Shown here: in pieces, positions 46,203-55,497 of the stretch
Numbering within the stretch: position 1 is the first letter of the stretch
How the letters are laid out: each line of letters opens with the position of its first letter
Source: an uncultured Roseateles sp.
GTDB lineage: Bacteria > Pseudomonadota > Gammaproteobacteria > Burkholderiales > Burkholderiaceae_C
NCBI RefSeq assembly: GCF_913777145.1
Contig: NZ_CAJYPS010000023.1
Location: 248,001-312,000, forward strand
Direction: 5' to 3'
Length of the DNA stretch: 64,000 nt
Program-made: the position numbers and the translations under genes
The notes under the pieces: model-generated
The model's database searches: none
Seen by the model: the letters and a program-made list of their open reading frames with translations, nothing else
What the model was told of the DNA's origin: nothing

Positions 46203-46598
46203 TCAGCGGCCCGCCAGCACCGCCGGGCTCTGGCGGCTCCAGCGGCGCCACAGCAGCAGCGCCAGGTGCAGGCCCAGGCCCAGCAGCAGGATCAGCAGCG
46301 CGCCCGCGGCCCACAGCGTCCAGGCCACGGCGGTCAGCGCGCCGCCGCCCACCGGGCCCAGGGCCTCCAGCCACTGGGCCAGCACCGGCGCCAGGTCTTG
46401 CAGCCAGCGCGTCAGCAGCTCGGGCGGTAGGGGCAGCCAGGGGCCCAGCCATTCGGGTACGCGCAGTTGCGGGGCCAGATCGCCCAGGCCGCCGGCCTGC
46501 GAGGCCGCCCAGCGCAACCCGTCATGCAGACCCCAGGCGGCCAGCGACCAGAGGCCCATCAGCACGGCCACCAGGCCCCAGCAGATCAGGTAGAACAC
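46203..46598 (-). CDS. Small membrane protein of unknown function
   Basis: A 131-residue protein with two likely transmembrane helices (residues ~3-22 and ~87-112) around a Pro/Leu/Trp-rich middle that is probably periplasmic. I do not recognise the family. The GTG start at 46598 has a good GAGGAG site five bases upstream. It precedes the TerC gene by 31 bp on the same strand and is probably co-transcribed with it. Confidence 0.65.
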   Translation of the reverse strand: MFYLICWGLVAVLMGLWSLAAWGLHDGLRWAASQAGGLGDLAPQLRVPEWLGPWLPLPPELLTRWLQDLAPVLAQWLEALGPVGGGALTAVAWTLWAAGALLILLLGLGLHLALLLWRRWSRQSPAVLAGR

Positions 46599-46747
46599 CG
46601 CGCACTCCTCGGCATGAAAGGCTGGCCAGTGTGGGCGGCCGCGCTATCGGGAACCACCAGCCCCAACCAGACCCAGGCTTCGGCTTTCTCGAAGCATCCG
46701 GACCCGCAGCGGACAATGCAGCGCCCTCAACCGACCCCTGGCCCCGC

Positions 46748-48055
46748 TTGAACACCCTGGAGCAACTGCGCAACGGCACGCTGCAAGGCGCGCAACGCCT
46801 GACCCTGAGCGCCGACCTGCGCGAATTCCCGCCCGAGATCTACACGCTGGCCGACACGCTGGAGATCCTGGACCTCGGCGGCAATGAACTCGCCGAACTG
46901 CCTGCCGACCTGCCACGCCTGCACCGGCTGCGCATCCTGTTTTGCTCCGGCAACCGCTTCACGCGGCTGCCCGAGGTGCTGGGCCGCTGCGAGCAGCTGG
47001 AGATGGTGGGCTTCAAGGGCAACCAGATCCGCGAACTGCCGGCCCAGGCGCTGCCGCCCCGGCTGCGCTGGCTGATCCTGACCGACAACCAGCTGGAGGC
47101 CCTGCCCGATGAGCTGGGCCGCTGCAGCCGGCTGGAGAAGCTGGCGCTGGCCGGCAACCGGCTGCGCGAGCTGCCCGCCAGCCTCGCGCAATGCCGGCAG
47201 CTGGCGCTGATACGCCTGGCGGCCAACCAGCTGCAGACGCTGCCCGACGCGCTGTTCGAGCTGCCCCGGCTGGCCTGGCTGGCCGTGGGCGGCAACCCCT
47301 TCAGCCTGGCCCACGAGCAGCGCGTGGGCGAGCACACGCCGCTGCCCACGGCGGACTGGGCCGCGCTGACGCTGGAGCGGCTGCTGGGCCAGGGCGCGTC
47401 CGGCCAGATCCACGCGGTGCGGCGGGCCGACGGCCAGGCCGCCGCGCTCAAGCTGTTCAAGGGCGAGCTGACCAGCGACGGCCTGCCCGGCAGCGAGCTG
47501 GCAGCGTGGATGCAGGCTGGCCAGCACCCGCAGCTGATCTCGGTCCAGGCGCGGCTCAGCGGCCACCCCCAAGGCAGCGAGGGCCTGCTGATGCCCCGGG
47601 TGCCCGACACCTGGCGCACGCTGGCCGCACCGCCCAGCTTCGACAGCTGCTCCCGTGACGTCTACCCGGCCGACCTGCGCCTGAGCGCGCCCGTGGCACG
47701 GGGCATCGCGCGCTGCATCGCGGCGGCGCTGGCCCACCTTCATGCGCAGGGCGTGGCTCATGGCGACCTCTACGGCCACAACATCCTGCACGACGGCCAG
47801 GGTCAGGCCCTGCTGGGCGACTTCGGCGCCGCCACGCTGCTGCAGGCGCTGCCCACGCCCCAGGCGGCGGCGCTGCAGCAGGTGGACCTGCGGGCCATGG
47901 GCTGGCTGCTGCAGGAGCTGATCGCCCACAGCGAACCCGACCCGCAGCACGGTGCCGCGCTGGCACACTGGCGCGATGCCTGCCTGGCCGAACGGCCCGG
48001 CGAGCGCCCCGGTGCGCAGCAGCTGGCCGACGCGCTGGCTGCGCCGAGCCGCTGA
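46748..48055 (+). CDS. Leucine-rich-repeat protein kinase
   Basis: A 435-residue fusion. Residues ~15-190 are seven or eight leucine-rich repeats of the LEILDLGGNELAELPADL type. Residues ~205-430 are a protein-kinase-like domain with LLGQGASGQIHAVRR (glycine loop), a VAIK-like AALKLFKG lysine (~234), the catalytic loop HGDLYGHNIL (~337) and GDFGAA (DFG, ~359), so it may be active. The TTG at 46748 (reading NTLEQLRNG) is chosen as the start by resemblance to related proteins. The frame is open further upstream and no Shine-Dalgarno is obvious. It ends 3 bp from the convergent mdcH. Cytosolic, with no membrane segment. Confidence 0.8.
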   Translation: MNTLEQLRNGTLQGAQRLTLSADLREFPPEIYTLADTLEILDLGGNELAELPADLPRLHRLRILFCSGNRFTRLPEVLGRCEQLEMVGFKGNQIRELPAQALPPRLRWLILTDNQLEALPDELGRCSRLEKLALAGNRLRELPASLAQCRQLALIRLAANQLQTLPDALFELPRLAWLAVGGNPFSLAHEQRVGEHTPLPTADWAALTLERLLGQGASGQIHAVRRADGQAAALKLFKGELTSDGLPGSELAAWMQAGQHPQLISVQARLSGHPQGSEGLLMPRVPDTWRTLAAPPSFDSCSRDVYPADLRLSAPVARGIARCIAAALAHLHAQGVAHGDLYGHNILHDGQGQALLGDFGAATLLQALPTPQAAALQQVDLRAMGWLLQELIAHSEPDPQHGAALAHWRDACLAERPGERPGAQQLADALAAPSR

Positions 48056-48058
48056 GGT

Positions 48059-48979
48059 TCAGCGCGACGCCAGCCGCGCGGCCACCCAGGCCGCCACGCC
48101 CTCGGGCGAGCCGAACTCGTCCACAGAGCGCACGGGGATCTGCGGATGACGCCGTGCCCACAGGCGCGCCAGCGTCTGGCCCGGCCCCACCTCCAGCACC
48201 GCACGCACGCCACGCTCGGCCAGCGCGTCCATGCAGCGCGGCCAGACGATGGGCTGCGCGATCTGGCGCACCAGCGCTTCGCGCGCCCCATCGGCCGTGA
48301 ACACAGGCTCGGCCTCGGCATTCGAGATCAGGCCCAGGCGCGGCCGGCCCAGGGTCAGGTCCTGCAGCGCGGTCCGCCAGACCGGTTGGGCCGGCTGCAT
48401 CCAGGCGGTGTGCGAGGCCACCGGTGCGGCAATCGGCGTGCAACGCAGGCCCTGGGCCTCGCCCTGCGCCTGGGCTGTGGCCAGCGATGCGCGGGGCCCA
48501 CCCAGCAGCAGCTGGTCGGCCTCCAGCAGGATGGCGGGCGCCAGACCCCGGGTGGAGCCCCAGGCGATCAGTTCGTCCAGTGGCCGCCCCTGCACGGCCA
48601 GCAGGCCCAGCGGCTCGGCACAGGCCGCGGCCATCGCGGCCGCACGCCGGGCGGCCAGGTCGAGCACCTGCCCGGGCGGCAACACGCCCGCCACGCAGAA
48701 CGCCGCCAGCTCCCCCACGCTGTAGCCCAGCAGCGCGGCCGGGGCCGGCAGCAGCGGCTGCAGCGCCGCCCAGGCCGCCAGCGACACGCCGCTCACCAAC
48801 ACCTGGCCTACCTCAACACTGGCGGCCCAGTCGGCGTCGGCCAAGCGTGCGCGCCAGTCCGCCCCCAGGCGCTGGGCCAGCTCGGCCAGCCAGCGTTGGG
48901 CTGCGGGCGCGGCCTCCAGCCAGGGCAGCAGGCCTTCATGCTGCGTGCCCTGGCCCGGGAACAGCAGGCCCAGGCTCAT
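48059..48979 (-). CDS. mdcH: Malonate decarboxylase epsilon subunit (malonyl-CoA:ACP transacylase type)
   Basis: A 306-residue acyltransferase of the FabD fold: LLFPGQGTQ at residues 5-13, nucleophile S87 in GYSVGE, and a downstream His in VASHTAW. MdcH loads the first malonyl group onto the MdcC acyl carrier. It is the last gene of the mdc operon and overlaps mdcB by 4 bp (ATGA). Confidence 0.9.
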   Translation of the reverse strand: MSLGLLFPGQGTQHEGLLPWLEAAPAAQRWLAELAQRLGADWRARLADADWAASVEVGQVLVSGVSLAAWAALQPLLPAPAALLGYSVGELAAFCVAGVLPPGQVLDLAARRAAAMAAACAEPLGLLAVQGRPLDELIAWGSTRGLAPAILLEADQLLLGGPRASLATAQAQGEAQGLRCTPIAAPVASHTAWMQPAQPVWRTALQDLTLGRPRLGLISNAEAEPVFTADGAREALVRQIAQPIVWPRCMDALAERGVRAVLEVGPGQTLARLWARRHPQIPVRSVDEFGSPEGVAAWVAARLASR

Positions 48980-49833
48980 GCGCAGACCCGTTGCAGCCAG
49001 CAGGCGGCGGCCAGCAGATCGGCCGAGCCGCCGGGCGACCACCAGCGCGCGACCCAGGCGCGGTGCAGTGCCCGCGCCTGCATCAGCGCGTCCGGCCGGC
49101 CCGCACCACCGGCGGCCAGAAAGGCGGCCGCCTGGGCCTGCACCGTGCGCAGCGCCTGCAGGCCGCCGCGGTGCACGAGGTTGGTGTCGTCCAGCGCCGC
49201 CATCGCGGCGAACAGCGCCTGCAGCCGCGCGCGCTCCCAGCCCCAGCCCATCGCCAGCGCCTGGCGCAGCGCCGGAAACACCGCGTCGAACAGCACCGGC
49301 ATGCCGGCCGCCGCCTCCTCGTTGGCGCCTCGCAGGCCATGGCGCTGCACAGCGGCCACGCCATGCGAGGCCGGCAGCAGGCGCGCCCGCTGGCCCAGCG
49401 CCCGGCCCCAGCGGACCTGCAGCTCGGTGCGCAGCGCCTCGGGCGTCAAGACCTGGCCCCTTGCCTGCAAGGCCCCGCCGGCCGCGCACAGCAGGCCCAG
49501 CGCGAACACCGCGCCGCGATGCGTGTTGACACCGCCGGTGGCCGCCAGCATGCGGCGCTCGGCCGCCAGGCCCGCGGCCTGCAGTGCAGTGAACGGCGCC
49601 TGCTGCGCCCCCAGTGCGGCGATCTGCGGAAAGTAGTGGCGCAACGCCCGCAGGCTGCGCATGAAGGTCTGGGCGTCCATGTCCGCGTGGCTGCCGCTGT
49701 CCTCGAAGGACACCAGGCCGGGCTTGGGCGCCAGCGAGAGCTCGTCGAACAGCGCACGCACCGCGTCGCGGCCCAGGCCGCGGGCGTCTGCCGCCCATGG
49801 CGCTTCACGAAGCAGGCGTTCAGGCACGCACAC
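48976..49833 (-). CDS. mdcB: Triphosphoribosyl-dephospho-CoA synthase
   Basis: A 285-residue CitG/MdcB-type enzyme that makes the precursor of the phosphoribosyl-dephospho-CoA prosthetic group from ATP and dephospho-CoA. Family motifs are LAPKPGLVSFEDSGSHADMD and TGGVNTHRGAVFALGLLC. The start is a GTG at 49833 (a second GTG at 49827 is possible); it overlaps mdcG by 14 bp and mdcH by 4 bp. Confidence 0.92.
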   Translation of the reverse strand: MCVPERLLREAPWAADARGLGRDAVRALFDELSLAPKPGLVSFEDSGSHADMDAQTFMRSLRALRHYFPQIAALGAQQAPFTALQAAGLAAERRMLAATGGVNTHRGAVFALGLLCAAGGALQARGQVLTPEALRTELQVRWGRALGQRARLLPASHGVAAVQRHGLRGANEEAAAGMPVLFDAVFPALRQALAMGWGWERARLQALFAAMAALDDTNLVHRGGLQALRTVQAQAAAFLAAGGAGRPDALMQARALHRAWVARWWSPGGSADLLAAACWLQRVCA

Positions 49834-50521
49834 GCTCCGCAGGCAGTGGCAAGGCCTCCACTCCGGGCCACTCGCGCAGCAGCTCCACGCTGTGCAGCCG
49901 CTTCACCAGCAGGTCGCGCACCTGCCCCTCGCGCCAGGCCTGCCACTCCCGCCAGGCCACGGCCGCGCCATCGGGCCAGATCAGCTCGCCGTCCAGGCGC
50001 GGCAGGCCCGCGTCGGCCCGCTGCAGCAGGGCCACCAGCGCGTCGGCCTGAGCCACGTGCTGGACCGGCAGGTAGAGGTCCAGGTCGGAGCCGGGCCGAC
50101 GGTGCGGCTGCCCGGTGAGCAACTCCCAGCCATGGCTGCCGTAGACCCGTGCTGGCACATCCAGCCCAGCCAGCCCGTCCAGCAGTTGGCGCCATGCCGG
50201 CCGCTGCGATGCGCTCAGCAGGGGCAAGACCTGGTCCGCCCGCGGGAACTCAGCAAAGAACAGCAGCTCGCTCCAGGCCGCCACCACCGGCCAGCGGCGT
50301 GGACCAGCACCGGGTGGCGTGGTCAGGCCCAGGTGCAGCTGACCCGGGTCGTTGGCCGCCGGCTGCGCGCAGGGCTGGCGGCTCACCACCAGCGGCCAGC
50401 CCGCCCCGGCCCAGCGCCGCAGCACCGCCTGCCGCTCGGCATCGCCCGCCGCTTCGGCGATCAGGCGCTGCCAGCCCGCCTCACGCAGAAAGACCAGCTG
50501 GTGGCGATGGACGACGCTCAT
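49820..50521 (-). CDS. mdcG: Phosphoribosyl-dephospho-CoA transferase (holo-ACP synthase)
   Basis: A 233-residue MdcG that attaches the prosthetic group to MdcC. The nucleotidyltransferase motif GSDLDLYLP (about residue 143) and the start MSVVHRHQLVFL (HxLV-like) fit the family. It lies 5 bp after mdcE and overlaps mdcB. Confidence 0.9.
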   Translation of the reverse strand: MSVVHRHQLVFLREAGWQRLIAEAAGDAERQAVLRRWAGAGWPLVVSRQPCAQPAANDPGQLHLGLTTPPGAGPRRWPVVAAWSELLFFAEFPRADQVLPLLSASQRPAWRQLLDGLAGLDVPARVYGSHGWELLTGQPHRRPGSDLDLYLPVQHVAQADALVALLQRADAGLPRLDGELIWPDGAAVAWREWQAWREGQVRDLLVKRLHSVELLREWPGVEALPLPAERVRA

Positions 50522-50526
50522 CGCAT

Positions 50527-51228
50527 TCAGGCCGCGGCCAGCACCTGCGCAATCACCGACGCGGCCAGCCGCCGCCCGCCGCGCTGCGCGCCCAGCTCGG
50601 CCCGGCGGTCCGAGGTGTCGGCAGGCGCCAGCGCGGCGCGCAGCTGGGCGGCCAGATCGCCGCCCCAGAGCGACTGGATGCCGCCCATGGCCACGTAGTT
50701 CTCGACGCCGGGCGCGAACACCGGGTTGCTGCGCGACAGCTCGGTCAGGCGCTCCTCGGGGATCTTGGTGACGCGGGCCATGGCCGGCAAGCGCATCACG
50801 CGGATCTGCGCCTCGGGCAGTGCATGGCAGGCATCGGCCATCAGGCCGGTAGCCAGGAAGCCACCGGACAGCGCCTGGTCGTAGACCAGCGCCACCACCC
50901 GGTGACCGCGCCGGCGCGCCAGCTCCACGCAGGCGGCCAGATGGGCCATCGCGCGGTTGATGCCCTGCAGCTCGTCATGGCGGCGCAGTTGCTGGCCCTG
51001 GGTGTCGACCAGCAGCAGCAGCGGGCAGCCCGGGTGCTGCGCGATCAGGTCCAGCACCGCGCGGGCCTGGCGCAGCGCCAGGTCCACGCCTATGGGCGCG
51101 TGGTCCACGGTGCCCAGCACCAACAGCGGCCGGCCGTCAAAGTTCACCAGGCCTTGCAGCAGCTCGCGCTCAGGCGCCAGCCCATGGCCGGGGCCGAACA
51201 GCTGCAGTGTCAGGTCTTGCCAGTTCAT
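50527..51228 (-). CDS. mdcE: Malonate decarboxylase gamma subunit
   Basis: A 233-residue MdcE, the carboxyl-transferase partner of MdcD that releases CO2 from malonyl-S-ACP. It has the crotonase-like LLVLVDTQGQQLRRHDELQG region and YDQALSGGFLATGLMAD. The ATG at 51228 overlaps the mdcD stop by 4 bp, which fixes the start although the frame is open upstream. Confidence 0.92.
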   Translation of the reverse strand: MNWQDLTLQLFGPGHGLAPERELLQGLVNFDGRPLLVLGTVDHAPIGVDLALRQARAVLDLIAQHPGCPLLLLVDTQGQQLRRHDELQGINRAMAHLAACVELARRRGHRVVALVYDQALSGGFLATGLMADACHALPEAQIRVMRLPAMARVTKIPEERLTELSRSNPVFAPGVENYVAMGGIQSLWGGDLAAQLRAALAPADTSDRRAELGAQRGGRRLAASVIAQVLAAA

Positions 51229-52112
51229 GGGGTACTCCCGGCAGACGCCAGTTCGCGCAGCTCGGCCACGCTCAGTTCGGGCACGGCGGCCGGCACGGCA
51301 ATGCCCAGGCGGGCCCACCAATCGAGGGCATCGCTGCCCGAAGGCAGCGCATCCCAGCGCGCGCGCAGCGCCGCGTGTTCCTGCTCCAGCGCGGCCAGAT
51401 CCAGCGCGCGTGGCCGGTCCAGCAGCGCGATCGCGGCGGCGCGAAACGCCTCCACCTCATCCTCCACCAGCACATCGGCATCACCGATCAGATAGCGATG
51501 CTTGCCGCCGGTGGTGCGCCACACCAGCGCCCGGTCGCGCGAGTCGAACTCCTCCACGCCGTGCGAGGCTTCGATGACCTCGGGGCCGCTCATCGCCAGC
51601 CGCCCCATGTCGCTGATGACCACACGGTCCGCGCAGCGCGCCACCAGGCCCATGCCGCCGAAGCAGCCGTTGGCGCTGCCTATCAGCACGATGACCGGGA
51701 GGCCCGCCGCGCGCACGTCGAACGCCGCGCGCATCAGTTCGGACACGCCGATCAGCCCGGCATTGGCCTCGTGCAGTCGCACGCCGCCGGAGTCGGCCAG
51801 CAGCAGCACCGCGTCGGGCCGGTCGCGCAGCGCGCGGCGCAGCAGGCCCACCAGCTTGGCGCCATGCACCTCGCCAACGCCACCGCCCATGAAGGCGCCC
51901 TCCTGCGCGCCGACGAACACCGCTCGGCCGCCCAGCGTCGCGCGGCCGACCACCACGCCGTCGTCGAAGCTGCCGGGCACGCCCAGTTGCTGCAGATGCG
52001 GGCTCATCACGCGGGCCGCGGGCGGCAGCCATTCGTGGAAGCTGCCCGCGTCCAGCAGCGCGTTCAGCCGCTCGCGGGCGCTGCATTCCATGTAGCTCAG
52101 CGCGGCGCTCAT
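51225..52112 (-). CDS. mdcD: Malonate decarboxylase beta subunit
   Basis: A 295-residue MdcD of the carboxyltransferase/AccD-like fold. SARERLNALLDAGSFHEW near the start, GGRAVFVGAQEGAFMGGGVG and LLADSGGVRLHEANAGLIG are typical. The ATG at 52112 overlaps mdcC by 4 bp. It acts with MdcE. Confidence 0.94.
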   Translation of the reverse strand: MSAALSYMECSARERLNALLDAGSFHEWLPPAARVMSPHLQQLGVPGSFDDGVVVGRATLGGRAVFVGAQEGAFMGGGVGEVHGAKLVGLLRRALRDRPDAVLLLADSGGVRLHEANAGLIGVSELMRAAFDVRAAGLPVIVLIGSANGCFGGMGLVARCADRVVISDMGRLAMSGPEVIEASHGVEEFDSRDRALVWRTTGGKHRYLIGDADVLVEDEVEAFRAAAIALLDRPRALDLAALEQEHAALRARWDALPSGSDALDWWARLGIAVPAAVPELSVAELRELASAGSTP

Positions 52113-52438
52113 GCGGGCCTCCGCTGGTCGCGCCACTCGGCCACCGCCTGCTCCAGGCGCAGGCTCACCACCGCCGGCGTGGCGCCCATGTCGTGCAGGC
52201 TCAGGCGCACGCCGGCCAGGCCGTGGCGGCGCTGGAAGTCGCCCAGCACCGCCTGCCAGATCGGGCCGAAGCCGCGCGCCGAGGTCTGCACCTGCACCGC
52301 ACAGCGCCCGCCCTCGGCGGGCTCCAGCAGCACCTCCAGATTGCCCGAGCCCACCACGCCCACCAACACAGGCGCGAAGGCCCCGGCCGGCGTACCGCCG
52401 TCGAAGTCGTAGTTCAGTGTTTCCAGACCGACATCCAT
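52109..52438 (-). CDS. mdcC: Malonate decarboxylase acyl carrier protein (delta subunit)
   Basis: A 109-residue MdcC. The probable prosthetic-group Ser is residue 31 in GVVGSGNLEVLLEP, the CitD/MdcC-type attachment motif. The ATG at 52438 (MDVGLETLNYDF) fits the family; the frame continues upstream over the mdcA end. It carries acetyl/malonyl groups on phosphoribosyl-dephospho-CoA. Confidence 0.92.
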   Translation of the reverse strand: MDVGLETLNYDFDGGTPAGAFAPVLVGVVGSGNLEVLLEPAEGGRCAVQVQTSARGFGPIWQAVLGDFQRRHGLAGVRLSLHDMGATPAVVSLRLEQAVAEWRDQRRPA

Positions 52439-52448
52439 CGCGGCCTCC

Positions 52449-54119
52449 TCACCAGTTGCGGAAGCGGCTGGGCGGCCGGTACAGGCCGCCGGAAGCACGC
52501 ACCAGGTCGCGCATGGAGCGCGCGGCCAGCAGATTGCGGGTGGCGTCGCGGGCGTCTATGCCCAGATCAGCCGGCCGGCGGATCACGCCGCGGTCCCGCA
52601 GGTTCTCCACCAGGCGCTGGTCGCGCGCCAGGCCCACCGCGGTGTAGCCGGCCACGCCGCGTATCGCCTGCTCGCGCTCCTCGTCGGTGCGGCACAGCAG
52701 CAGGTTGGCCAGACCCTCTTCGGTCAGCACATGCGTCACGTCCTCGCCGTAGATCATGATGGGCGGCAGCTCCATGCCGGCCTGCTCGGCCAGCGTCCAG
52801 GCATCCAGCCGCTCCACAAAGGCCGGCTGCATGTGCTCGCGGAAGGTCTCCACCATCTGCACCACCAGCTTCTGGCCACGCGGCGCGCCACGCGCGCCGG
52901 TGAGGCCCGCGCGGGCCTGCTGTCCGGCCTTGAGCCAGGCCGGACTCACATGGCGGCGGCCGCGCGCGTCGGCGCCCATATTGGGCGCGCCGCCGAAGCC
53001 GGCGATGCGGCCCAGCGTCGCGGTGGAGCTGTTGCCGTCCAGGTCCATCTGCAGCGTGGAGCCTATGAAGAGGTCGCAGGCGTAATGGCCCGCGGCCTGG
53101 CAGAAGGCGCGGTTGCTGCGCAGCGAGCCGTCGGGCCCGGTGAAGAAGAGATCGGAGCGGGCGCGGATGTAGTCCTCCATGCCCAGCTCAGAGCCGAAGG
53201 AATGGATGGACTGCACCCAGCCGGCCTCTATGGCCGGGATCAGCGCCGGGTGCGGGTTCAGCGCCCAGTGCTGGCAGATCTTGCCCTTGAGGCCCAGCGA
53301 CTCGGCATAGGTGGGCAGCAGCAGCTCGATGGCCGCGGTGTCGAAGCCTATGCCGTGGTTGAGGCGCTGCACGCCGTACTCGGCGTAGATGCCCTTGATG
53401 GCCATCATGGCCATCAGCACCTGCACCTCGCTGATCTGCGCAGGGTCGCGGGTGAACAGCGGTTCGATGACATTGGGCTTGTCGGCCAGCACGACAAAGT
53501 CCACCCAGCCGGCCGGCACATCCACACGCGGCACGCGGTCCACGATCTCGTTGACCTGGGCGATGACGAGGCCGCCGCTGAAAGCCGTGGCCTCGACGAT
53601 GGCCGGCGTGTCCTCGGTGTTGGGGCCGGTGAAGAGATTGCCCTCGGCATCGGCCGACTGCGCGGCGATCAGCGACACCTGCGGGGTCAGGTCCACGAAG
53701 TAGCGGCTGAACAGCTCCAGATAGGTGTGGATGGCGCCGATCTGCAGCCGCCCCTTGGACACCAGGCCGGCCAGGCGCTGGGCCTGGGGGCCGGCGAAGG
53801 AGAAGTCCAGCCGGCTCGCGATGCCGCGCTCGAACACGTCCAGATGCTCGGGCAGCGCCAGCACCGACTGCACCAGGTGCAGGTCATGCACACGGGCCGG
53901 GTCCACCTGCGTGAGCGCGCGGGCCAGGCAGTCGGCCTGCTTCTGGTTGTCGCCCTCCAGGCAGACCCGGTCGCCGGGCTCCAGCAGCGCTTCCAGCAGA
54001 TCCACCGCGCGCTCTGCGCCCAGCTGGCGCGGCAGGCCGGCCGCCGCGGCCCGCGCCAGCCGCGCGCTGCGGCGCCGGGCCCGCTGCTGCCAGCGGTCGG
54101 GAGAAGACGGCTCGCTCAT
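52449..54119 (-). CDS. mdcA: Malonate decarboxylase alpha subunit (acetyl-S-ACP:malonate ACP transferase)
   Basis: A 556-residue MdcA, full length. It swaps acetyl for malonate on the carrier protein. Family segments include LLEPGDRVCLEGDNQKQADC, GAIHTYLELFSRYF, QSADAEGNLFTGPNTEDTPA and MDLDGNSSTATLGRIAGFGG. First mdc gene after the TRAP genes, 13 bp beyond dctM. Confidence 0.96.
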   Translation of the reverse strand: MSEPSSPDRWQQRARRRSARLARAAAAGLPRQLGAERAVDLLEALLEPGDRVCLEGDNQKQADCLARALTQVDPARVHDLHLVQSVLALPEHLDVFERGIASRLDFSFAGPQAQRLAGLVSKGRLQIGAIHTYLELFSRYFVDLTPQVSLIAAQSADAEGNLFTGPNTEDTPAIVEATAFSGGLVIAQVNEIVDRVPRVDVPAGWVDFVVLADKPNVIEPLFTRDPAQISEVQVLMAMMAIKGIYAEYGVQRLNHGIGFDTAAIELLLPTYAESLGLKGKICQHWALNPHPALIPAIEAGWVQSIHSFGSELGMEDYIRARSDLFFTGPDGSLRSNRAFCQAAGHYACDLFIGSTLQMDLDGNSSTATLGRIAGFGGAPNMGADARGRRHVSPAWLKAGQQARAGLTGARGAPRGQKLVVQMVETFREHMQPAFVERLDAWTLAEQAGMELPPIMIYGEDVTHVLTEEGLANLLLCRTDEEREQAIRGVAGYTAVGLARDQRLVENLRDRGVIRRPADLGIDARDATRNLLAARSMRDLVRASGGLYRPPSRFRNW

Positions 54120-54132
54120 GCCCGCGCCTCCC

Positions 54133-55497
54133 TCAGTGGCCCGTGCCGGGCAGCGCGCCCATGATGGCGTCGGGCAGGCCGGTCGCGATGCCGGGGAACA
54201 CGCAGATCAGCAGCACCGCCAGGAACATCATGCCGACGAAGGGCATGACCCCCCAGATGATGTCGCGCAGCGGGATGTCGGGCGCGATGTTCTTGATGAC
54301 GAAGATGTTCAGGCCCACCGGCGGGTGGATGAGGCCGGTCTCCATCACGATGGTCATCAGCACCCCGAACCAGATCAGGTCGAAGCCCGCGGCCTTCAGC
54401 GGCGGCAGGATGATGGGCGCCAGCATCAGGATGATGCTGACCGGCGGCAGGAAGAAGCCCAGCACGATGACCAGCAGCAGCACCATGGCCAGCAGCAGCC
54501 ACTTGGACAGCTGCATGCCCACGATCCAGTTGGCCGCCTCCTGGCTGATGTGCAGATAGCTCATCACGTAGGAGAACAGCAGCGACATGCCGATGATGAA
54601 CATCAGCATGGTGGACTCCTTCAGCGTGGCGGTGAGTATGGGCGCCACGTCGCGCGGCCGCCAGACGCGGTAGACGATGGCGATCAGCACCAGCGCCAGC
54701 ACCGCGCCCAGGCCGGCGGTCTCGGACGGCGTCGCGAAGCCGCCGTACAGCGCCACCATCACGCCGATCAGCAGCACCACGAAGGGCAGCACCCGCGGCA
54801 GCATCTCGACCTTCTCGCGCAGCGTGAACTGGTCGTGGTTGAGCAACGCCGACGGCACGCCACGCGCGGTGTAGGCCGCCTGGGCCCGGCGGTACTCGCG
54901 CCGGTAATTGATGACCGCCCACAACGCGAACAGGCCCACCAGCAGCACGCCCGGGCCTATACCGGCCAGGAACAGCCGGCCCAGCGACTGCTCGGCCGCC
55001 ACCGCGTACAGGATCATGGTGATGGACGGCGGCAGCAGGATGCCCAGCGTGCCGCCCGCGGCGATGATGCCGGCCGCAAAGCCCGGCGAGTAGCCGCGCT
55101 TGCGCATCTCCGGAATGCCCGAGGAGCCGATGGCCGAGCAGGTGGCCGGGCTGGAGCCCGCCATCGCCGCGAACAGCGCGCAGGCGAACACATTGGCGAT
55201 GCCCAGGCCGCCGGGCAGCTTGTTCAGCCACACATGGATGGCGGCGTACAAGTCCTGCCCCGCACGGGATCGGCCGATGGCCGCGCCCTTGAGGATGAAG
55301 AGCGGAATCGACAGCAGCGTGATGCTGGCCATCTCCTCGTAGACGTTCTGCGTAACCGTGTCCAGCGCAGACGCCGGCATGAAGCCATACATGAAGATCA
55401 GCGCGACGCTGCCCAGCGCGAACGCGATGGGCGCGCCCGAGAACATGATGATCAGCGTCACGACGCCGAACAGCAGACCCAATGCCAGCATGCTCAT
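54133..55497 (-). CDS. dctM: TRAP transporter large permease (DctM), probable malonate importer
   Basis: A 454-residue DctM-type permease with about 12 transmembrane helices. GGTLGILLPPSITMILYAV and the ETGLIHPPVGLNIFVIKNI segment are family hallmarks. The ATG at 55497 overlaps the dctQ stop by 4 bp; the frame is open upstream but not related. With DctP and DctQ it forms a sodium-driven importer, whose operon with mdc suggests malonate as substrate. Confidence 0.93.
   Translation of the reverse strand: MSMLALGLLFGVVTLIIMFSGAPIAFALGSVALIFMYGFMPASALDTVTQNVYEEMASITLLSIPLFILKGAAIGRSRAGQDLYAAIHVWLNKLPGGLGIANVFACALFAAMAGSSPATCSAIGSSGIPEMRKRGYSPGFAAGIIAAGGTLGILLPPSITMILYAVAAEQSLGRLFLAGIGPGVLLVGLFALWAVINYRREYRRAQAAYTARGVPSALLNHDQFTLREKVEMLPRVLPFVVLLIGVMVALYGGFATPSETAGLGAVLALVLIAIVYRVWRPRDVAPILTATLKESTMLMFIIGMSLLFSYVMSYLHISQEAANWIVGMQLSKWLLLAMVLLLVIVLGFFLPPVSIILMLAPIILPPLKAAGFDLIWFGVLMTIVMETGLIHPPVGLNIFVIKNIAPDIPLRDIIWGVMPFVGMMFLAVLLICVFPGIATGLPDAIMGALPGTGH

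Noticed and set aside
46467..46751. Short plus-strand frame ending on the start codon of the LRR-kinase gene as a leader peptide
   Set aside because: Most of it lies antisense to the small membrane gene, and no ribosome site or conserved sequence supports it.
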